NCBI GenBank assembly: GCA_964575335.1
Contig: CAZNPU010000002.1
Location: forward strand, 186,001 to 250,000
Reading direction: 5' to 3'
DNA length: 64,000 bases
From: CAZNPU01 sp964575335
GTDB taxonomy: Bacteria; Planctomycetota; Phycisphaerae; Phycisphaerales; SM1A02
The translations under genes were made by a program, and so were the position numbers. This document shows positions 7,912 through 16,248 of the stretch, in pieces. The number at the start of each line of letters is the position of its first letter. Positions within the stretch are counted from its first letter, which is position 1. A model generated the notes under the pieces. That model was not told the DNA's origin and made no database searches. It saw only the letters and a list, made by a program, of their open reading frames with translations.

Positions 7912-10356
7912 ATGAACACCAAACATCCGCCAACAAATTCGCCTCCTCCTCCTCCTGCCGCCACCGACGGCCTGCTGCTGCACCAGTTACAGCAGCAGGA
8001 TCATCAACTGTTCATGATGGCCATGGAAGCTGCGGACGTTGCGTGCCGCATCCTTGAAGCCTCGGGCACAAACGTGCGGGCAGCCAACCACGCTGCAGCG
8101 CGTATGTTCAAACTCCCTGAAGAACATCTGCTCGATTCCCCCACAGCATGGCTAAATGTGATTGATTCAGCAGACCGCGATCGAATTGAGCGTGCTCTGG
8201 AAAGACCGGGCGAAGAATCGTTCGAACTTGAATACCGAATCACGCATGCTCACGGCCAAACACGATGGCTGCGAGAGCGCATCGCGCCAATGCGCGACGC
8301 AAACGGGCAGGTCATCGGCCGCGCTGCAATTGCAGAAGACATCACCCATCGCAAGTCGGTTGAGGCATCAATTCAAGCCAGCGAATACCGCTGCCGCCTG
8401 GCGATCGAAGCAGCCCAGGGCATGGTGTACGAATGGTTTCCCCAGACCGATCGCGTTGTCCGCTCCTCGGGGTTGTCCACATTGCTGGGGTTTCACCCGG
8501 CTGAAGTTGACTCAAACGGTGCATGGTGGCAGTCGCGCATCCATCCCGATGACCGGTCCCGGGTTGAACTTGCTGTATACAGCGCTTTGACCAGCAGCCA
8601 GTTGCGCTATGGGCTTGAATATCGTGTGCGGCGGCGCGATCTGGAATGGCGCGATGTGCAGGACGTCGGCCTGATCGTTCGCGATCTGGAAAATCGCCCG
8701 GTGCGCGTGGTCGGATTGATTACCGACATCACAACACGCAAGCAGACCGAATCGATGTTGCGTCAAACCGAAGCGACGCTCCGAAGCTTCTATGACAACA
8801 CCGCTGCATTGATGGGCATTGTTGAAATCGTCAATGATCGGGACGTGTTGCACATTGACGACAACGCCACAGCAAGCCGCTTTTTTCATCTCAAAGCATC
8901 ACAACTGGTAAAACGCGGTGTGCCTGAGGCAGGTCAACGGTCGTCGCAGCAGGCGCTGTGGATCACACACTACCGGAAGAGTCTTTCGACCCGCAGCCCG
9001 GTTTCATTCGAATGCGAGCACGATAGTCCAACCGGCAAGCATTGGCTGGCGGTCACCGTTTCGTACATCGGAACGCCGCCATTCGGTCGCCCGCGGTTCT
9101 GCTATGTCGCTGAGGACATCACATCTCGCAAGCAGGCGGAGCTTGAACTGAACCTGTATCGAGAACAACTGGAAAAGCTGGTTGTTGAACGAAGCGCAGC
9201 GCTCAATCAATCCAATCAGCGGCTTCGGGTTGCTGAACGCATGGCTGCGCTGGGCACGCTCTCCGCCGGCCTGGGGCATGACATGGGCAATCTGCTCTTG
9301 CCCATTCGGCTCCGTCTCGATTCGATGATGCAGGTCGATGGCCTGCCCGCCAAGTTCATCGATGATCTTGCTGCCATTCGTCAATCCGCTCAGTATCTGC
9401 AGCAGTTGACCAACGGCCTGCGGCTCCTGGCGCTTGATCCTGAAGACAGCCGGGCTACCAGCGAGACCACCGATCTGCTCAACTGGTGGAATGATGCGCA
9501 CATGCTGCTGCGCAATGCATTGCCCCGTACGGTAGCATTGGAATGCCGCTTTGCGGATGACCTGCCGCGGCTGAGCGTGTCGCCTCACGCGCTCATGCAG
9601 ATCGTTTTCAATTTAGTGCAGAATGCGGGTGAGGCGCTCAAGGCACGCAATGAAGGCAGTGTCGTAATCCGTGCCGAAGCCACCGACGATCGTTGCGCGG
9701 TGCGGCTGCGTGTCAGCGATGACGGCCCCGGCATGTCCGATGAAGTGCGGCAACGGTGCATGGAGCCGTTTTTTACCACCAAGGCGCAGGGAACATCCAC
9801 CGGACTTGGTCTTGCGCTTGTTCAGCATCTGGTGCAGAAGACAGGCGGCAGGATCGAGGTTGAATCCACACCGGGCAACGGTGCGACGTTTACCATCACC
9901 TACCCAGTCGCGCCAGCTCACAACAGTCCGCTTGAGCAGGATCGGCCGGCGCATCATGCCACGATTTCGCTCAACGACAAAACGCTGAGCGCATACGCCG
10001 CTGCCGTGCTGCAGGCCCTGGGATTCACCGTGCATCTGGGCCCCCAGCCGGATCATGCCGCCACAAGCTTGTGGGTTATTGACGGCGAAGGAGCAACCCC
10101 GCAATCCATGACGGAATTCATCAAAGCCGACAGCCATCGTCTAATTGTTGCGCTTGGACGAGTTCGCTGCGACCATCCCCTGCCGCCACGTATTGTCGAG
10201 CTTGCTTCATCACCAACGCGCGCTGCACTGTGGCGAACACTGCGGCAGGCAGCGATGGAATGTCAATGTCAGTACCAGGCCTCAACAAGATCATCAGCAG
10301 CAGATGATCTTCAGCCGGATGGAATGCCGACAGACCCGGATGTGTCAATGTGCTAA
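7912..10356 (+). CDS. Three-PAS sensor histidine kinase, GHDMGN type
   Basis: An 814-residue soluble histidine kinase, paralogous to the one at 2109-6401. Three PAS modules are visible at roughly 37-150, 160-280 and 288-412. After a coiled segment come the box LGHDMGN (His456), the N box NLVQNAGEAL, the G1 box DDGPGMSD, FFTTKAQG and GLGLALVQHLV. The C-terminal 110 residues repeat the degenerate receiver seen in its paralogues, with one Asp in LWVIDGEG and no acidic pair at the first strand. The extreme C terminus is Gln/Ser-rich. The ATG at 7912 is the first in frame, and the N-terminal proline run (SPPPPPA) precedes the first PAS. It has no adjacent receiver of its own. Confidence 0.92.
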   Translation: MNTKHPPTNSPPPPPAATDGLLLHQLQQQDHQLFMMAMEAADVACRILEASGTNVRAANHAAARMFKLPEEHLLDSPTAWLNVIDSADRDRIERALERPGEESFELEYRITHAHGQTRWLRERIAPMRDANGQVIGRAAIAEDITHRKSVEASIQASEYRCRLAIEAAQGMVYEWFPQTDRVVRSSGLSTLLGFHPAEVDSNGAWWQSRIHPDDRSRVELAVYSALTSSQLRYGLEYRVRRRDLEWRDVQDVGLIVRDLENRPVRVVGLITDITTRKQTESMLRQTEATLRSFYDNTAALMGIVEIVNDRDVLHIDDNATASRFFHLKASQLVKRGVPEAGQRSSQQALWITHYRKSLSTRSPVSFECEHDSPTGKHWLAVTVSYIGTPPFGRPRFCYVAEDITSRKQAELELNLYREQLEKLVVERSAALNQSNQRLRVAERMAALGTLSAGLGHDMGNLLLPIRLRLDSMMQVDGLPAKFIDDLAAIRQSAQYLQQLTNGLRLLALDPEDSRATSETTDLLNWWNDAHMLLRNALPRTVALECRFADDLPRLSVSPHALMQIVFNLVQNAGEALKARNEGSVVIRAEATDDRCAVRLRVSDDGPGMSDEVRQRCMEPFFTTKAQGTSTGLGLALVQHLVQKTGGRIEVESTPGNGATFTITYPVAPAHNSPLEQDRPAHHATISLNDKTLSAYAAAVLQALGFTVHLGPQPDHAATSLWVIDGEGATPQSMTEFIKADSHRLIVALGRVRCDHPLPPRIVELASSPTRAALWRTLRQAAMECQCQYQASTRSSAADDLQPDGMPTDPDVSMC

Positions 10357-10762
10357 GTCCCTGGCTGCTTACAGTTCACCGGCTGCATCCTTACTTGTTA
10401 TTTTCAAGAAACCCGGAGCCGTATTACCCCATTACTTATTCAAGGTCATGGCTTCTGTGCACATGAACAAAACCCAACAAATCCATCTTATGATTGATCG
10501 ACAACCGCATCGCCCGCATACACTTTGGTTGTTTTTTCCAGTAGTGCAACGCCACGCAGAACGCAAACGCTTCGGCAGCAACAACAGTGGCTGCTGAGTT
10601 CGCCGATTTGATCGAAAGCTGGCCTGCAAGAGCGTGATACGGGAACACATCACATATGCCCGCACTTCCAAGTGGACGATTACCGAAACAACGTACACGC
10701 AGCGGCTTGCAGCATTTCTGCCTGTGGCTGCCTGTTGCGGCTTTACCGAACTGTACCGTGCA
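10357..10762. other. Intergenic region between kinase genes
   Basis: About 400 bases with no supported gene. Short frames on both strands lack motifs. The frame of the following kinase extends back to 10634, but that N-terminal stretch does not resemble a receiver domain, so I treat it as non-coding. Confidence 0.4.
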
Positions 10763-12445
10763 ATGACCTCTGAACCTCTTCGAGTCCTGCACCTGACTGA
10801 AAGCGATCATCACTCCCGCGAGCTGCAGGAGCAGTTGCAACGTCCCGGCATGACGATCGTCGTAACGCCGGTGTTGTCGAAGACACATTTCATCCGGGCA
10901 TTGTGCGAGCCAGCTGACATCGTTCTGGTTGATCCAAAGGCAGAGCAGGCTGAGGCGTTCGACGCGGTTCGCATGACACATGAACTGCATCCCAACCTGC
11001 CGGTAGTGTATTTCGCTGACGCAATGGGTGAGGAATGGGCCGCTGACGCCCTACATCGCGGCGCTGCCGACCTGGTTTTTCGTCGTAACAGCGATCGGCT
11101 GCTTCGCATCATCATCCGCATCAATTCAACATCACGTGCCGGCAAAGGTTTGTTCGTCGCCGATGACAAGAATAATAACGGCGCAGCAGCGAACTCTGCA
11201 TTTCGCATCATCAACGGCGCTGAATCGTATTCATTCAGTCAGCAGCCTCATCGTGTTCAGGAATTGAACAATGTGGGCCAAGCATCGCCTGATGATGAAA
11301 AGCACAAAGAGCAATCGACCACGCAAGGAATGCAGGATCAGGAGCAGGATCAGGTTCAGCTTTTCCAGCAACTGTATCTCTCAGAGCGGCTGACATCGAT
11401 ATCCACGCTTGCAGCCGGTTTGGGCCACGACATGGGCAACCTGCTTCTGCCGCTTCGCATTCGACTGGATTCAATGGAAATGCGAGGCATTCCGCCTCAG
11501 TTTGCTGAGGACATGAATGCCGTTCGCACGTGCGCCGATCACCTGCAGCGCGTGGCCAATGGTCTGCGCCTTCTTGCCGCCGATCCCGCCACGATCACCA
11601 GCACTAATGAACAGACTGATTTGAACGAGTGGTGGGACGATGCGCAGATGATTCTTAAAAACGGCGTGCCACGAGGCGTGTCGCTTGAGCGGAAGTTTGA
11701 TCGCGATCTTCCATTGGTTCGCATTGGCCGCCAGGGGTTAACGCAGGCGATCTTCAACCTGGTTCAAAATGCAGGAGACGCGCTTCGAAGCCGCGACAGA
11801 GGCTCCGTCACGGTGTGGGCCAAAGCCGATGCGCCGCGTTCATCAGTGCGAATCGGCATCACCGATACAGGCACGGGCATGAGCGCCAGAACGCTCAGAC
11901 AATGCTTTGATCCGTTTTTCACAACCAAAACGCGCGGGCTTTCCACCGGACTTGGCCTGCCGCTTGTACGCAGCATCGTTCAACAGGTCGGCGGAAGCAT
12001 TCACGTTGAATCTACCTCAGACGCCGGCACGACAATTGTAATGACGCTGCCTGCCGCCCCGGAGCGTCTGATCCAGCCGCGTTCATCGCACAACAATGCC
12101 AATGCAGCAACACATCCGGTTGCGGTGGTTCGCGTCGCTGACGAACGAATGCGAGCCTTCATCACGTGGGTGCTTCGTTCAATGCGCTGGGATGTGTCGT
12201 ACAATCACAGCCATAATCACATACATAACAGCGCCGACGTGCGGCTGATGGTCATCGATGCACACGATGCAGCGCTGGCAGAGGCAAAAACCTTCACCGC
12301 TGCCGGACCGCATCGACGTGTCGTTGCGCTGGGGGCCGACGACGACTATCAATCCCAGGCAATCGTCGGCTACAAGGATCTTGCCAAACCGGCGCTGCTG
12401 CGTAATGTATTGCAGCGCATGACCGCAGAGTGCATCGATTCATAA
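10763..12445 (+). CDS. Histidine kinase flanked by two receiver-like domains
   Basis: A 560-residue soluble kinase of the same GHDMGN family. The first 120 residues look like a receiver (PLRVLHLTESDHH, then DIVLVDPKA with the conserved Asp), but the position of the conserved Lys reads FRRNSD and the Thr/Ser position is Ala, so it is probably degenerate. A low-complexity Glu/Gln linker follows. The catalytic core has GLGHDMGN (His222), NLVQNAGDAL, DTGTGMS, FFTTKTRG and GLGLPLVRSIV. The tail is again the family's pseudo-receiver (LMVIDAHD), with a His/Asn-rich insertion (NHSHNHIHN) that could bind metal. I chose the ATG at 10763, where the first receiver strand begins, over the upstream frame opening. 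No PAS domain is present, unlike its two paralogues. Confidence 0.88.
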   Translation: MTSEPLRVLHLTESDHHSRELQEQLQRPGMTIVVTPVLSKTHFIRALCEPADIVLVDPKAEQAEAFDAVRMTHELHPNLPVVYFADAMGEEWAADALHRGAADLVFRRNSDRLLRIIIRINSTSRAGKGLFVADDKNNNGAAANSAFRIINGAESYSFSQQPHRVQELNNVGQASPDDEKHKEQSTTQGMQDQEQDQVQLFQQLYLSERLTSISTLAAGLGHDMGNLLLPLRIRLDSMEMRGIPPQFAEDMNAVRTCADHLQRVANGLRLLAADPATITSTNEQTDLNEWWDDAQMILKNGVPRGVSLERKFDRDLPLVRIGRQGLTQAIFNLVQNAGDALRSRDRGSVTVWAKADAPRSSVRIGITDTGTGMSARTLRQCFDPFFTTKTRGLSTGLGLPLVRSIVQQVGGSIHVESTSDAGTTIVMTLPAAPERLIQPRSSHNNANAATHPVAVVRVADERMRAFITWVLRSMRWDVSYNHSHNHIHNSADVRLMVIDAHDAALAEAKTFTAAGPHRRVVALGADDDYQSQAIVGYKDLAKPALLRNVLQRMTAECIDS

Positions 12446-12525
12446 GTAAAGCGCACACATCGTTTGATCAATGTGCTGCAACCTTCCATCGCACACTTTG
12501 CGTTCCCCTCCACATGACAATGCGA

Positions 12526-12556
12526 GGAGAGCGACCGGGGCGCAAGGCCGCTCTCC
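12526..12556. terminator. Inverted repeat between convergent genes
   Basis: GGAGAGCG at 12526-12533 pairs with CGCTCTCC at 12549-12556, with two further inner pairs. It lies between the stop of the plus-strand kinase and the stop of the minus-strand PrpD gene. There is no T-tract, so an intrinsic bidirectional terminator is only a possibility. Confidence 0.3.
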
Positions 12557-12580
12557 CGCACGTCTCAGCAGTTGATGTTG

Positions 12581-13999
12581 TCAGGCTGTCATGTGCTCGA
12601 AAAGCTTGTTGAGATTCTCCTGCTTTTCGATGTTCATGATCAGTTCCCTCAGCGCCTGGCACGCTTCCTTACCCACCACCGATTCGCCCAGCGCGTTGAA
12701 CTTCACGGCGATTTCATCTTCGGTCATCGGATCGCGCGGGTCGCCCTTGGGCACATCGACCCGGTGCGAATGGCTCGTGCCATCCTTCAGCGAGATCGTC
12801 ACCCGGCTGGGCTGGAACTTCGGGAACAAACTCTCGAACTCTTCGTTCGCAACCACCTTGATCTTGTCCATGACCGGGTGAAGCGCCGGATCGTCGATCC
12901 GCTCCTGCTTGAACTGCAGCGGCGTCACCATGCCGTCAACAAGCCCCACCGCCAGCGAATATGGAAGGCTGTGATCGGCGGTTTCCTTCGAGGTCGGCCG
13001 ATACTTCGCGGGATCGCCCAGAATGTCTGCCGCCCGCGCGATGACTTCGACTTTGATCTCGGTGACATCATCGGGGTTGATGCTGTGTTCCTTGACGATC
13101 TTCATCATCGCCGTCAGCGGCGCGTGCGACAGCGCTTCGATGGGAAAGCTCTTCATGCCGCAGTCGAGAATCCTGTAGTGGTCGCCGGGCGATGCGGGCA
13201 GGTTGTCGGTGAGCACGTTGAGATGGAACTTGCCGCCGAACTTCTCAAAGCAGTGCACGAGACCTTCCTTACCGTCGATGACGTGCTCCGGACCTGAGTA
13301 ACCGCGCTGCGCAAGCAATGCCGCCTGCACGCCGCTGCGGGTCGCCAGCGGGTCAACAGTGTTTTTCATGTTCGTCAGCTTGCCGGCGGTCACCGCACCC
13401 AGGCACATGCTCGGCGATGCGCTGATGCCGATGGCCTGCTGAATCTGCTCTGCAGAAAGCCCCAGCATGCGGCCGGCCACGATCGGCGCAGCGAACGACG
13501 TCAGTGTAGCGTGATGCCAGCCGTATTCGCGAATGCCCGGCTCAGCAAACTCGCACAGGCGCATTTCGATCTCGTAGGCGATGATCGTGCCAAGGATGAG
13601 GTCTTTGCCGCTCAGCCCCAGCATTTCGCAGATGCTCAGCGCTGCGGGAATGATGTCGGAAGGATGCGACGGGTCAGCCTTCCAGTAGATGTCGTTGTAG
13701 TCCATCGCGCGGATCATCAGCGCGTTGAGGAACGCAGCGTCAACGGGATTGGTGCGGAAGCCGCTCACGAAGCACGTGCAGCTTTCCTTGCCGCCCATCG
13801 CCTTGAAATGTTCAAGCATGATCTCCACATCATGCTGCTGCGATCCGCCCAGCGCGCAGCCGAAGCTGTCAAACAGAAACAGCTTGGCAGCCTGGATCGC
13901 CTCAGGCGAAAGGGCGTCGTAGGTCAGGTTGCACGCCCAGTCGGCAAGCTGGTAGGAGATGAAATCGGTGTGCTTTTTCGAGGTATTGTGTACAGCCAT
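12581..13999 (-). CDS. MmgE/PrpD family protein
   Basis: A 472-residue soluble protein of the MmgE/PrpD family, whose members include 2-methylcitrate dehydratase and cis-aconitate decarboxylase. Typical family stretches are present: LFLFDSFGCALGGS near residue 45, RAMDYNDIYW near 97 (family consensus N..DyDD) and HPSDIIPAALS. Length is normal. It is the last gene of a long minus-strand run with a fused aconitase, an IDH-type dehydrogenase and a citryl-CoA lyase module, so a tricarboxylate or methyl-tricarboxylate substrate is likely. There is no PrpB (methylisocitrate lyase) or PrpC in the window, so a classical methylcitrate cycle is not demonstrated. The ATG at 13999 is the first in frame, and only 84 bases separate it from the upstream gene. 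Confidence 0.88.
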   Translation of the reverse strand: MAVHNTSKKHTDFISYQLADWACNLTYDALSPEAIQAAKLFLFDSFGCALGGSQQHDVEIMLEHFKAMGGKESCTCFVSGFRTNPVDAAFLNALMIRAMDYNDIYWKADPSHPSDIIPAALSICEMLGLSGKDLILGTIIAYEIEMRLCEFAEPGIREYGWHHATLTSFAAPIVAGRMLGLSAEQIQQAIGISASPSMCLGAVTAGKLTNMKNTVDPLATRSGVQAALLAQRGYSGPEHVIDGKEGLVHCFEKFGGKFHLNVLTDNLPASPGDHYRILDCGMKSFPIEALSHAPLTAMMKIVKEHSINPDDVTEIKVEVIARAADILGDPAKYRPTSKETADHSLPYSLAVGLVDGMVTPLQFKQERIDDPALHPVMDKIKVVANEEFESLFPKFQPSRVTISLKDGTSHSHRVDVPKGDPRDPMTEDEIAVKFNALGESVVGKEACQALRELIMNIEKQENLNKLFEHMTA

Positions 14000-14083
14000 G
14001 GGAATGAACTTTCAGGAATGTGCGTGTGGAACAACAACAGGCCGCACATGATAGCCGGCTGTTGCTGCACGTGCCGCCCCGTT

Positions 14084-14434
14084 TCAACTGCGGGCCATCC
14101 CCAGCGCCGATTCGGAAATATCCGTAAACACCTCCACCACAGGCGGGCCGTTGAGCAGGCTGCGCCACGTCGCCAGCAGGGCCTTCATCTTCTCGTCGTT
14201 GTTCACGCGATGCTCGTCCGCCTCAAAGTCAGCCAGCGTCGCGTACTCGAAGATTTCGATGAACCGGTCCGGGTCGGCGCGGTCCTGCAGCAGGCGCATG
14301 CGGATGCCGCCGGGCGATTCGTAGTACGGCTTGGCACTACGTAAAAACGCGAGCAATTCATCGCGTTTGCCGCTTGAAGCACGGATGCGCAGGTGCAGTT
14401 CAACTGCGCACGTCTGAATTCGATTCTGGGACAT
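14084..14434 (-). CDS. Small ABM-like (antibiotic biosynthesis monooxygenase fold) protein
   Basis: A 116-residue protein with the ferredoxin-like dimeric alpha-beta barrel pattern of the ABM/NIPSNAP group: a first strand CAVELHLRIRA, helix RDELLAFLRSAK, strands GGIRMRLLQD and DRFIEIFEYATLADFEADE, and helix DEKMKALLATWRSLL ending in PPVVEVFTDI. These folds occur in heme-degrading enzymes, monooxygenases and stress proteins; no catalytic residue fixes which applies. It starts 6 bases after the stop of the lipoprotein-carrier-like gene and is probably co-transcribed with it. Confidence 0.65.
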   Translation of the reverse strand: MSQNRIQTCAVELHLRIRASSGKRDELLAFLRSAKPYYESPGGIRMRLLQDRADPDRFIEIFEYATLADFEADEHRVNNDEKMKALLATWRSLLNGPPVVEVFTDISESALGMARS

Positions 14435-14440
14435 ATGGAG

Positions 14441-15526
14441 TTACTGCTCCCCTTCCTGCTGCAGCGCTCTGATGCGGGCTGCCAGTTGCCTGAGCACCAG
14501 CCTGAGCTCCTTGCGCAGCGCTTCATCGCCCTGTGCGTTGCGGAGCGCCTGGGCGCACTTCACCAGCGCCTGCTGCGCTTCAGCCTGTGACATGCGATTG
14601 ATCATCTCCGGCATGAAATCCAGATCATGCAGCAGATCACGTTCGCCGCGCAGCTGACGATTGGCCCGCTTAATCTCATACACCACAGGCGGCGGCCTGA
14701 AGTGCCGTTCATTCAGCACGTTGAATGACGCATCGGTCAACCGCTGCACGCCGATGGGCTGCTGGCCTGCGCCGGCGGTGCGAATCGCAGTGGGAAGCGA
14801 AACATCGCCGAAGGCTTTCCAGTCGTCGTACAGGTACACCGTCGACCACGCGCCGTCGCCTTGACCGGTGAATCGTTCGATGCCTGCAAGCCTGCCGGTT
14901 TCCAGATCGAAGTAATACACCGTCCTGCTGTTTTCATCGTGGCGCACTTCGAGTGCATGACAGATGCGTTCGTGCAACTGTCGCGGCCCCAGCATCGTGG
15001 GAAGTTCCGGCAGCGAGCGCAGGTCAATCACCAGCCGATGCAGCATCGTCTGCGGATGCAGTTCAGCCAGCGTGCTTTCGGGCTGCAGCACGCAGAAGTA
15101 CGTGTTGCCGCCGCGGTTAATTTGCCAGGTGACTTCGCCGTTGTATCCCTGCTCGGTGATCGAGTTTTGCAGCGGCATGGTGAAGATCAGATGGTTCGGC
15201 TCGCGCACCAGCGCCTTGGCGGGCAGAGGTGGGCGATCGGGCACTTCGATCACAAAATCGTACTGCGCGTTTTCAATTCTCTGGATTGCATCGACACCGC
15301 CCATTGCCTCAATCGCGCGATCGATAATCGCCCGCACCGCCGCCGAGGCATCATCCTGATCCTGCAGCGCAGCAGTTGCTGCTGTTGCCGTCGCTGCGCC
15401 CCATGCAGCAGGCGTCAGCGCTGCTGACACTGCGATCACGATGATCATCGCCATCGTCGTCATTATCATCATCGCAGCGACTGCACGTCGCCGGCTGGCT
15501 GTTTGTATCTGCGTCTGCATCTGCAT
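14441..15526 (-). CDS. Secreted LolA-fold-like protein of unknown function
   Basis: A 361-residue exported protein. I start it at the ATG at 15526, which has GGAG at a suitable distance and opens with a signal-like stretch (RRR, then a Met/Ile/Val-rich hydrophobic run ending in AAWGA); the longer frame back to 15667 would bury that signal. The mature part begins with DRAIEAMGGVDAIQRI and continues with beta-rich segments (YDFVIEVP, LIFTMPLQ, TVYYFDLETGRLAGIE), as in LolA/LppX-fold or DUF2092-type proteins. The last 70 residues are helical and charged. It is transcribed ahead of the ABM-like gene with a 6-base gap. Its role is unknown; lipid or lipoprotein handling at the envelope is a guess from fold resemblance. 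Confidence 0.7.
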   Translation of the reverse strand: MQMQTQIQTASRRRAVAAMMIMTTMAMIIVIAVSAALTPAAWGAATATAATAALQDQDDASAAVRAIIDRAIEAMGGVDAIQRIENAQYDFVIEVPDRPPLPAKALVREPNHLIFTMPLQNSITEQGYNGEVTWQINRGGNTYFCVLQPESTLAELHPQTMLHRLVIDLRSLPELPTMLGPRQLHERICHALEVRHDENSRTVYYFDLETGRLAGIERFTGQGDGAWSTVYLYDDWKAFGDVSLPTAIRTAGAGQQPIGVQRLTDASFNVLNERHFRPPPVVYEIKRANRQLRGERDLLHDLDFMPEMINRMSQAEAQQALVKCAQALRNAQGDEALRKELRLVLRQLAARIRALQQEGEQ

Positions 15527-15770
15527 GCTGTGTGACTCTCCTGTGTGCGTTTCTCTGCTCTCTTGAGAGGCTAATCGTATACGTTCGCAGCACGAAATGC
15601 CCGCATCGCACAGACGGATTTCGACTTCGTTGCTGCCCGCCTGATGCACCAACACGCCGAGACTCACGCGCTGCTCCGTCGTGAAGTCGGGCTGCGAGCA
15701 ACCTTCGCTGCTAGAGCACGAGCACGTCTGCGCAGCGCGTTAACACGATTGATGCCCCACCCACCCCCTG

Positions 15771-15855
15771 CCCCTCCCTCATAGGGAGGGGGAATTGTGT
15801 GGCCGCTTCATTCTCGTACTCCCTCTCCCTTCTCTCTCCCTCCTCCAGGAGAGGG
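15771..15855. repeat. Tandem hairpins of the CCCTCCC/GGGAGGG type
   Basis: The first hairpin has CCCCTCCCT (15771-15779) pairing with AGGGAGGGG (15783-15791) around a 3-base loop. The second has CCCTCTCC (15821-15828) pairing with GGAGAGGG (15848-15855). Paired C-rich/G-rich palindromes like these recur between genes in many GC-rich bacteria and look like a dispersed non-coding repeat rather than a terminator, since no T-tract follows either arm. Confidence 0.6.
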
Positions 15856-16154
15856 TGACGGCCCTTCTTCTTCCACGCCGCCGCACTCGCAGGGGATTGA
15901 TTACGAGACGCGCGGAAGCGCAAGAGAAACGGGCGGACCGCCGACTTCAGCCCGAAAACGCACGTTTCGCTTCGGCCGTTTGTTCATACCCTTTTTGCGG
16001 TCCCGCCGCCACCCCCACCACGAGTCAGTTGGACAATCGCTCGGAGTCCAATTACCAGGCGATGCGCCAAGCGGCTCGTTCAGCCGTCATCGGCTGCACA
16101 CGGTAAAACCAGGTGACCGCCGATGACGACCATGATGTGAGCGTGAAATGAAAC

Positions 16155-16238
16155 GCGCGAAACCGCAAGCGTGATTCGGGAGGAGCTTTGTCGCTCGATA
16201 TTCTTCCCGCATCTCCAGAAACGCTTGCGGTCTCGCGC
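16155..16238. terminator. 18-base inverted repeat after the dehydrogenase gene
   Basis: GCGCGAAACCGCAAGCGT (16155-16172) is the reverse complement of 16221-16238 at 17 of 18 positions, with a 48-base spacer. It begins 11 bases downstream of the minus-strand dehydrogenase stop. The long loop and lack of a strong T-run make a simple Rho-independent terminator doubtful; it may be a repeat unit or an mRNA 3'-end stabiliser. Confidence 0.5.
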
Positions 16239-16248
16239 AGCAATGCAA

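Larger units (their letters stand above)
15527..16248. other. Intergenic region rich in hairpins
   Basis: About 720 bases with no supported gene, between the dehydrogenase stop and the LolA-like gene. It holds two GGGAGGGG/GGAGAGGG-type hairpins and an 18-base inverted repeat, described separately. Short frames covering it read through these palindromes and look artificial. Confidence 0.5.

Noticed and set aside
10634..10762. N-terminal extension of the third kinase to 10634
   Set aside because: The extra 43 residues do not resemble a receiver or a signal sequence, whereas the ATG at 10763 starts the first beta strand.
12572..13297. Plus-strand frame of 241 residues within the PrpD gene
   Set aside because: It is antisense to a full-length family member and has no recognisable content.
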